This document shows, piece after piece, positions 6,525 to 10,939 of a DNA stretch of 10,939 nucleotides. The DNA comes from Lachnospiraceae bacterium. Its GTDB lineage: Bacteria > Bacillota > Clostridia > Lachnospirales > Lachnospiraceae. The notes beneath the pieces were generated by a model that was not told the origin of the DNA, searched no databases, and saw nothing but the letters and a program-made list of their open reading frames with translations. Position 1 is the first letter of the stretch. Every line of letters starts with the position of its first letter. A program made the translations under genes and the position numbers. The DNA is taken from assembly GCA_900753685.1 (NCBI GenBank), contig CAAEAB010000104.1:1-10939 (forward strand), written 5' to 3'.

Positions 6525-6995
6525 TTAGAAACCTTCCTGACGGCGCAGCAATCTGAGCTCACGACGTTTCACTGCCGTTTCCCATTCCATTCTTTCGCCA
6601 TCATTTTCAAGAATTAATCCCGGAACCCTCATCGGTTTATCGTCCTTTCCCATACATACCATAACAAAATATGCCCGGTTAATCGGATAACGTTTTCCCT
6701 CCGAATCTTCTCGATATGTATCTATACGAACCTCCATTGAAGTCGTTCCCACATGGGTAATTCTGCCAATTAAGACAACAATATCATTTAAATATACACC
6801 GGATTTAAAATAAGTATTATCAATAGCTACTGTTGTTGCATCCCGTCCGCAATGCCGTCTAGCTGTGGCGCCGGCAACCTCATCAATCCAGGCTAAAAGC
6901 TGGCCTCCAAATAAACGGCCGAATCCGTTAATGTCCGGCGGCATCACAATACGATGCTGTACGGTCTTTGAATCTGATACTTTTTTAGCTTCCAT
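6525..6995 (-). CDS. Hotdog-fold acyl-CoA thioesterase (YciA/YkhA/BACH type)
   Basis: This 156-residue single-hotdog protein is likely a cytoplasmic hydrolase of acyl-CoA thioesters. The family signature is clear: N23-GFGRLFGGQLLAWID38-EVAG, in which the Asn and Asp correspond to the catalytic pair of YciA/BACH-type enzymes. It is followed by FKSGVYLNDIVVLIGRITHVGTTSMEVRI-type strands (63-91) and a basic, Arg-rich C-terminus (143-152). The length is normal for the bacterial family. The ATG at 6995 is preceded by AAAGGA (7011-7006) at 10 nt. It has its own promoter and a hairpin terminator, so it appears monocistronic. The acyl chain-length preference cannot be read from the sequence, and no fatty-acid genes are adjacent. 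Confidence 0.88.
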   Translation of the reverse strand: MEAKKVSDSKTVQHRIVMPPDINGFGRLFGGQLLAWIDEVAGATARRHCGRDATTVAIDNTYFKSGVYLNDIVVLIGRITHVGTTSMEVRIDTYREDSEGKRYPINRAYFVMVCMGKDDKPMRVPGLILENDGERMEWETAVKRRELRLLRRQEGF

Positions 6996-7048
6996 ATAAC
7001 CTCAGTCCTTTCTTTAATAAGTCTAATCTACAGGTTAATGTTCCTATT

Positions 7049-7077
7049 ATTCTAATATACAAAGTCTCAAATTACAA
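7049..7077 (-). promoter_or_regulatory. Probable promoter of the thioesterase gene
   Basis: On the minus strand TTGTAA (7077-7072) and TAGAAT (7054-7049) are 17 nt apart, giving a start near 7042 and a leader of about 47 nt. Both boxes depart from consensus at one or two bases. Confidence 0.5.
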
Positions 7078-7107
7078 GTTAAGAATTTCCCAAATTTTCA
7101 TGAAGAG

Positions 7108-7136
7108 TAGATAAATACTTATAAATATTGTATAAT
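7108..7136 (+). promoter_or_regulatory. Probable promoter of the C_GCAxxG_C_C gene
   Basis: A perfect TATAAT (7131-7136) has TAGATA (7108-7113) 17 nt upstream, a weak -35. Transcription would begin near 7143, leaving a leader of about 50 nt. The promoter is back to back with that of the thioesterase. Confidence 0.5.
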
Positions 7137-7192
7137 ATATGCAAAACAATGCTCTGTGCAGCTTTGTACAATATTTTTTTGGAGGATTTACT

Positions 7193-7663
7193 ATGAAAAC
7201 TGTAGAAGAAAAAATGGCGTTGGCTGATGAAATCAGCAGGGGATATTTTCGCCAGGGATTAAACTGTACCGAATGTGTATTAAAGACATTCATGGATATC
7301 TATGATATTGATTTACCGGAAGATATTCTTTGTATGGCTACCGGTTTCGGAGGAGGTATCGGTCATACAAAAAATATATGCGGCGCTATCACCGGCGCTG
7401 TCATGGCCCTGGGAACCGTAAAAGGACGCCGAGATCCCTTTGGTCCAAAGGAAGAAATGGGCGCCCGCATTAAACATCTTCAAGGCGATATTTATCCGGT
7501 ATTTGGCAAAATGGTCAATGAAATTGAAGATAAATACGGCACCCTAATTTGCCGGGAAATGTCCCAGCCTTTTGGTGACTTTGATTCCAAACCACGCAAA
7601 AAAAACTGTATGGAAATCATCGCTTATTGCGCCCAGCTTGCCTGTAAATACGCAGAAATTTAG
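7193..7663 (+). CDS. C_GCAxxG_C_C family (putative redox-active) protein
   Basis: This 156-residue protein belongs to the small Cys-rich family named for the C / GCAxxG / C / C pattern, often called putative redox proteins. Their substrate and partners are unknown. Visible here are NC25-TE-C28, the glycine-rich GFGGGIG (51-57), C63-GAITGAVMALG in the GCAxxG position, C120 and C139. C47, C146 and C151 are additional cysteines. There is no signal peptide or membrane segment, so it should be cytoplasmic. The start at ATG 7193 follows GGAGG (7181-7185) at ideal distance. The in-frame ATG at 7139 lies ahead of the predicted transcription start and is rejected. The gene is single, with its own promoter and a strong terminator shared with the convergent pyk. 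A metal- or flavin-dependent redox role is only suggested by the conserved cysteines. Confidence 0.85.
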   Translation: MKTVEEKMALADEISRGYFRQGLNCTECVLKTFMDIYDIDLPEDILCMATGFGGGIGHTKNICGAITGAVMALGTVKGRRDPFGPKEEMGARIKHLQGDIYPVFGKMVNEIEDKYGTLICREMSQPFGDFDSKPRKKNCMEIIAYCAQLACKYAEI

Positions 7664-7665
7664 AA

Positions 7666-7716
7666 AAAAAGAGTATCTTTTCCAAATCCAATAAATCTGG
7701 AAAAGATACTTTTTTA
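7666..7716. terminator. Strong bidirectional terminator between the Cys-rich gene and pyk
   Basis: AGTATCTTTTCCA (7672-7684) and TGGAAAAGATACT (7698-7710) form a perfect 13-bp stem with a 13-nt loop. A-run 7664-7670 and T-run 7711-7720 flank it, so both strands give hairpin plus poly-U. It begins directly after the stop at 7663 and ends at the pyk stop (7719), insulating the two convergent genes. Confidence 0.9.
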
Positions 7717-7718
7717 TT

Positions 7719-9458
7719 TTAATCTGCAACTATAACGCCATTTTCACAGTCAACATTTACAAACACGCCGTTTTTCAATATATTTGTTGCATTCTTCACA
7801 TTGATCAATACCGGAATATCCAGGCTTAACCCAACAGTCACCGCATGGGCATCCAGACTGGATTTTTCAATAACAATACCGGATGCGGTTCTTAGCTGTT
7901 TTAACATATGATTATTCGTATCATATGTGACAACAATATCGCCTGGCTGGTAATTTTGAAGCATTTCTTTTTCAGAATGGCACACACACAAACGTCCATG
8001 AACCTTCTGTTTATTAATTCCCTCGCCATTGGCTAAAATATGGCCTACAACCTGAACCTTTAACATGTTTGTCGTTCCCGAAACACCGAGAGGAACTCCC
8101 GCCGTAATTACTGTAACGTCGCCTTGTTTAACGTATCCCTTCTTTTGTGCCTCCTCAACAGCCGTCTCAAATAAATCATCCGTTGTGCCTTTCTCTTCAA
8201 TAATCAACGGCTGAACACCCCAGGATAAATTTAACTGACGCCATACCGTTGGCGACATTGTACACGCAATAATCGGACAAGTCGGACGGAATTTTGAAAT
8301 CATCCGAGCGGTTCTTCCCGATTTACTTACTGTAATAATCGCAGCGGCATTTAAATCCATACCCGTTGTACAGGTTGCATGGGAAATAGCGTTGGTCACA
8401 TCGGTAATCGCCTCTGTTCCTAATTCAGAGAACCGTCGTCGATAATTAATGTCAATTTCTGTACGCTCTGCAATTTTAACCATTGTCTGCACAGCCTCTA
8501 CTGGATAAGCGCCGGCGGCTGTTTCACCCGAAAGCATAATAGCACTTGTGCCATCATAGATGGCATTTGCAACATCCGTTGCCTCGGCACGGGTCGGCCG
8601 CGGATTCTTCATCATAGAATCCAACATCTGCGTTGCTGTAATAACCTGTTTGCCAGCCTGATATACCTTGCGAATAATCTTCTTCTGTAAAACAGGGACT
8701 TCTTCCATAGGGATTTCAACACCCATATCTCCACGGGCTACCATAATACCATCAGATACACGAATAATTTCATTAATATTCTGTACGCCCTGCATATTTT
8801 CGATTTTAGCAATAATATTGATCGTCTGACAATTCTTCTCCTCAAGAATCTTCCGGATTTCCAAAATGTCCTCTGCTGTTCTCGTAAAGGATGCTGCTAT
8901 AAAATCAAAACCATTTTCAATTCCAAAGCAAATATCTTCATAATCTCTCTGACTGATAAAAGGCATAGATAACACCGTATCCGGTACATTTACACCTTTC
9001 TGATTTGAAATCACTCCAGCATTAACTACTGTACAATGAATCTCCGTATCTTCCACTTCATCAATAGAAAGCTCAATCAATCCATCATCCAATAAAATTC
9101 TACCGCCGGCTTTTACATCCTTTGGCAAGTCTTTATAAGTAATCGAAACAATCTCCGAATTTCCCACAACCTCCCGAGTCGTCAAAGTAAACTTGCCGCC
9201 GCTCTTCAACTCGGCTTTTCCATTCTCAAAAGTTTTCAAACGAATTTCCGGTCCCTTTGTATCAAGCAATGCAGCCACCGGAAGATTCAATTCTTCTCTG
9301 AGACGTTTCACCCGATTTAATTTTTCCAACTGTTCTTCATGAGTTCCATGGGAAAAATTAAATCTTGCAACATCCATTCCTTCAATCATCAATTTTCTTA
9401 AAACGTCTTCTCTTTCTGATGCCGGTCCAAGTGTACAAATAATTTTTGTTTTTCTCAT
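7719..9458 (-). CDS. pyk: Pyruvate kinase with C-terminal PEP-utiliser-like extension
   Basis: This 579-residue enzyme of glycolysis transfers phosphate from phosphoenolpyruvate to ADP in the cytoplasm. The catalytic residues are present: R32, N34, S36 and H37 in ARFNFSHG; D66 in LLDTKGPEIR; K218 and E220 in IIAKIEN; ARGDMGVE with D244; TATQML (274-279); and the GTSAIMLSGETAAGAYP helix near 303. Glu at position 71 (KGPEIR) is the residue associated with potassium-dependent enzymes. Residues from about 475 form the extra domain found in Bacillus-type pyruvate kinases, which resembles the phosphohistidine domain of PEP-utilising enzymes (DAHAVTVGLSLDIPVL, with H538). The enzyme is therefore about 100 residues longer than the E. 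coli type. The ATG at 9458 follows GAGGAG (9470-9465), located in the end of the preceding gene, whose stop is 3 nt away. The two probably form one operon. Confidence 0.96.
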   Translation of the reverse strand: MRKTKIICTLGPASEREDVLRKLMIEGMDVARFNFSHGTHEEQLEKLNRVKRLREELNLPVAALLDTKGPEIRLKTFENGKAELKSGGKFTLTTREVVGNSEIVSITYKDLPKDVKAGGRILLDDGLIELSIDEVEDTEIHCTVVNAGVISNQKGVNVPDTVLSMPFISQRDYEDICFGIENGFDFIAASFTRTAEDILEIRKILEEKNCQTINIIAKIENMQGVQNINEIIRVSDGIMVARGDMGVEIPMEEVPVLQKKIIRKVYQAGKQVITATQMLDSMMKNPRPTRAEATDVANAIYDGTSAIMLSGETAAGAYPVEAVQTMVKIAERTEIDINYRRRFSELGTEAITDVTNAISHATCTTGMDLNAAAIITVSKSGRTARMISKFRPTCPIIACTMSPTVWRQLNLSWGVQPLIIEEKGTTDDLFETAVEEAQKKGYVKQGDVTVITAGVPLGVSGTTNMLKVQVVGHILANGEGINKQKVHGRLCVCHSEKEMLQNYQPGDIVVTYDTNNHMLKQLRTASGIVIEKSSLDAHAVTVGLSLDIPVLINVKNATNILKNGVFVNVDCENGVIVAD

Positions 9459-9461
9459 CTT

Positions 9462-10622
9462 CTACTCCTCTGCTTCTTTACTATCTATTGACTTATTTTC
9501 AAGCCGAATGCGTTCCTTAACATCCTGACTTATTAAACGATATATTGTCGCCGCCAGCGGGACACCGATCAACATTCCCGGAATTCCTCCCAGGCCGCCG
9601 CCAATCGTCACAGCCGTTAATACCCATATTCCAGGAAGACCGATGGATGCACCGACAACCTTTGGATAAATGAGATTACCTTCAAGCTGCTGAAGAATCA
9701 CAATAAATATAATAAATCCTAAAGATTTAATTGGCGATACTGTAAAAATCATAAATGCCCCAACAACAGCTCCAATATAAGCGCCAACCATAGGTATCAA
9801 TGCTGTCGCTCCAATAAAAGTTCCAACCATGGGTGCATAGGGAAAACGTAAGAGAAACATCCCTATTGTACATAAGATTCCCAAAATAACAGCTTCAACA
9901 CATTGTCCTGTAATAAAACTTGTAAAACATTCATTTGCTGTATAAATCACATGATTTACTTTTTCCATATAGGGCTTCTTCATATATACTCTTTGCAAAG
10001 TTTTGGTCTGTACTTGAAGTTTCTCCTTATTTAATAAAATATATATGGCAAAAATCGTTGCAATGGCTATATTAACAATTGAACTTAAAAGCTGAAAAAG
10101 AAATGTAAACGCCGAACTCAACATTGAACTAAAACCGCTCGTCACATAAGTAAACGCTTTATTAAACATTTCCTGCCAATTTATTTCCATTTCGCCAATC
10201 TGTTCAGCAATTAATGGAAACATCTCACCGTTATCCACAATCCAGTCCTGAATCTTCTCAAAATAGATTGGTATCTCATTTGTCATAACCGAAATAGCTT
10301 CCACTAATTCTGGCAGCACAATACGTATAATTAAAAACGCGGCGCCAAAAACAAGAAATATTGATAATAAAACACAAGCTCCTCTTCGTGTCCGTAAGAG
10401 CATTTTATTCCTTGTATTCGGAAACCAATACTTTTCCAGAACCTTCATAATAATATTCAGAACATAGGCAAACAGACATCCTAAAATTAAAGGAAAGGCT
10501 ACGCTCCAAAGACGGCCGATCCAGGAAAAAATACTATCAAAACGAATTACAATGAGAATTAAAACAACAATACACAAACCATATTTAATAAATGTCCTAA
10601 AATTTTTTCTAATAAAAATCAC
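9462..10622 (-). CDS. AI-2E/PerM family membrane transporter
   Basis: This 386-residue polytopic membrane protein belongs to the AI-2E family transporters (PerM/YtvI-like). Members have been linked to autoinducer-2 export or to Na+/H+ antiport, so the substrate here is unknown. Hydrophobic segments fall at about 13-27, 40-58, 82-103, 178-197, 236-256, 262-292, 300-312 and 330-362. A non-hydrophobic stretch at 105-160 lies between them, as is usual in the family. Family landmarks are TGQCVEAVILG (238-248), LQQLEGNLIYPKVVG (310-324) and the glycine-rich GGGLGGIPGMLIGVPLA (341-357). The only standard start is GTG 10622, but this overlaps the ribosome binding site. The best-spaced codon is ATT at 10613-10611, which would shorten the protein by three residues. 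It lies directly upstream of pyk (3-nt gap), probably co-transcribed. Confidence 0.88.
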   Translation of the reverse strand: MIFIRKNFRTFIKYGLCIVVLILIVIRFDSIFSWIGRLWSVAFPLILGCLFAYVLNIIMKVLEKYWFPNTRNKMLLRTRRGACVLLSIFLVFGAAFLIIRIVLPELVEAISVMTNEIPIYFEKIQDWIVDNGEMFPLIAEQIGEMEINWQEMFNKAFTYVTSGFSSMLSSAFTFLFQLLSSIVNIAIATIFAIYILLNKEKLQVQTKTLQRVYMKKPYMEKVNHVIYTANECFTSFITGQCVEAVILGILCTIGMFLLRFPYAPMVGTFIGATALIPMVGAYIGAVVGAFMIFTVSPIKSLGFIIFIVILQQLEGNLIYPKVVGASIGLPGIWVLTAVTIGGGLGGIPGMLIGVPLAATIYRLISQDVKERIRLENKSIDSKEAEE

Positions 10623-10626
10623 CCCT
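10618..10626 (-). promoter_or_regulatory. Ribosome binding site overlapping the annotated GTG start
   Basis: AGGGGTGAT (10626-10618, minus strand) matches the extended anti-Shine-Dalgarno complement GGAGGTGAT except at two bases. It contains the GTG at 10622 and ends 4 nt before an in-frame ATT at 10613. The site therefore points to a start later than GTG. Confidence 0.5.
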
Positions 10627-10641
10627 TATTGTCATTTTTTC

Positions 10642-10650
10642 ATTCTAGCA
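10642..10650 (-). promoter_or_regulatory. Extended -10 element for the membrane protein-pyk operon
   Basis: On the minus strand TGC-TAGAAT (10650-10642) fits an extended -10 box, with transcription starting near 10635 and a very short leader. No good -35 is visible; the position is occupied by the T-tract of the tRNA terminator. Read-through from the tRNA operon is the alternative. Confidence 0.4.
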
Positions 10651-10659
10651 TATTATTAT

Positions 10660-10698
10660 AAAATAAAAAAGCCCAACTACGAAAAATGTAATTGGACT
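10660..10698 (-). terminator. Intrinsic terminator of the tRNA operon
   Basis: Read on the minus strand, AGTCCAATTAC (10698-10688) pairs with GTAGTTGGGCT (10680-10670) over 11 bp with two G-U pairs. The loop is 7 nt and is followed by TTTTTTATTT (10669-10660). It lies 12 nt beyond the 3' end of tRNA-Lys. Confidence 0.85.
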
Positions 10699-10709
10699 CT
10701 TCATTTGAA

Positions 10710-10782
10710 TGAGGCATCGGGGATTCGAACCCCGGACAACTTGATTAAAAGTCAAGTGCTCTACCGACTGAGCTAATACCCC
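10710..10782 (-). tRNA. tRNA-Lys (anticodon UUU)
   Basis: The 73-nt cloverleaf folds fully on the minus strand. It has a 7-bp acceptor GGGGTAT/ATGCCTC with two G-U pairs, a D-arm GCTC/GAGC and an anticodon stem CTTGA/TCAAG. The loop CTTTTAA places TTT at positions 34-36. The T-arm is CGGGG-TTCGAAT-CCCCG and the discriminator is A. CCA is not encoded. It is the last gene of the tRNA cluster and is followed by the terminator. Confidence 0.97.
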
Positions 10783-10815
10783 ATATCAGACAATATCAAC
10801 TAATTTCCTGATAAG

Positions 10816-10888
<73 letters not shown>

Positions 10889-10913
10889 AAATAAATCTGA
10901 AAATGCATATAAA

Positions 10914-10939
10914 TTGCGGGGGCAGGATTTGAACCTACG
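10914..10939 (-). tRNA. 3' end of a tRNA, probably initiator tRNA-Met (partial)
   Basis: The minus strand ends with a T-arm GTAGG-TTCAAAT-CCTGC, the 3' acceptor strand CCCCGCA and discriminator A. Base 72 is A and the arm is closely like the Firmicute initiator tRNA-Met 3' end, where the 1-72 pair is characteristically weak. The anticodon is outside the window, so the identity is an inference; that it is a tRNA is clear. Confidence 0.65.

Noticed and set aside
7155..7180. Small hairpin plus T-run (TGTGC/GTACA then TTTTTTT) in the leader of the Cys-rich gene, considered as an attenuator
   Set aside because: The stem has only 5 bp with one G-U pair, too weak to call a terminator or switch without other evidence.
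7139..7192. Upstream ATG start for the Cys-rich gene
   Set aside because: It overlaps the promoter region, before the predicted transcription start. The 18 extra residues are not family-like and ATG 7193 has an ideal GGAGG.
10552..10776. 74-codon plus-strand ORF ending within the tRNA region
   Set aside because: It runs through the complement of the membrane-protein start, the tRNA terminator and most of tRNA-Lys. Its C-terminal peptide (GIRTPDNLIKSQ) is the well-known spurious translation of an antisense tRNA.
10784..10813. TATCAG/CTGATA inverted repeat between tRNA-Lys and tRNA-Phe
   Set aside because: Six-bp arms with an 18-nt loop in a short A+T-rich spacer; not distinguishable from chance or an ordinary processing spacer.

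Overview
The window looks like chromosomal DNA of a low-to-mid G+C anaerobic Firmicute, most likely a Clostridia/Lachnospiraceae-type gut bacterium. The signs are strong GGAGG-type ribosome binding sites, consensus sigma-A promoters, tRNA genes without an encoded CCA, a pyruvate kinase with the C-terminal PEP-utiliser-like extension, a methionine synthase whose reactivation domain is a separate gene, and diaminopimelate-type peptidoglycan genes. This is inference from family resemblance; no 16S or other phylogenetic marker is present.

Layout. (1) 1-1847, minus: a methionine/one-carbon operon, metF, then a stand-alone MetH reactivation protein, then the start of metH. The joints overlap by 4 and 7 bases, and one consensus promoter with a very short leader drives the operon. 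(2) 2028-4368, plus: dapF and a MurE-type ligase, divergent from metF. Together they make meso-diaminopimelate and add it to the peptidoglycan precursor. (3) 4442-6304, minus: a solitary gene of unknown role encoding a helix-turn-helix, an AAA-ATPase-like domain and a PD-(D/E)XK nuclease-like domain. It has its own promoter with a repeated near-palindromic site. (4) 6525-6995, minus: a hotdog-fold acyl-CoA thioesterase. Divergent from it is a Cys-rich C_GCAxxG_C_C family protein (7193-7663, plus). (5) 7719-10622, minus: an AI-2E/PerM-type membrane protein followed 3 nt later by pyruvate kinase. A strong bidirectional terminator separates pyk from the convergent Cys-rich gene. (6) 10710-10939, minus: a tRNA cluster with tRNA-Lys, tRNA-Phe and the 3' end of a probable initiator tRNA-Met. 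It ends in an intrinsic terminator just upstream of the membrane-protein gene.

Most of the window is housekeeping: methyl-folate and methionine synthesis, the wall precursor, the last step of glycolysis and translation. The least explained parts are the HTH-ATPase-nuclease gene with its putative operator, the cysteine cluster on the MetH reactivation protein, the non-canonical metal/substrate-loop motif in the MurE-like ligase, and the uncertain start codon of the membrane-protein gene. No CRISPR array, insertion sequence, phage gene or riboswitch was recognised. There is no stretch longer than 300 bases without a gene.
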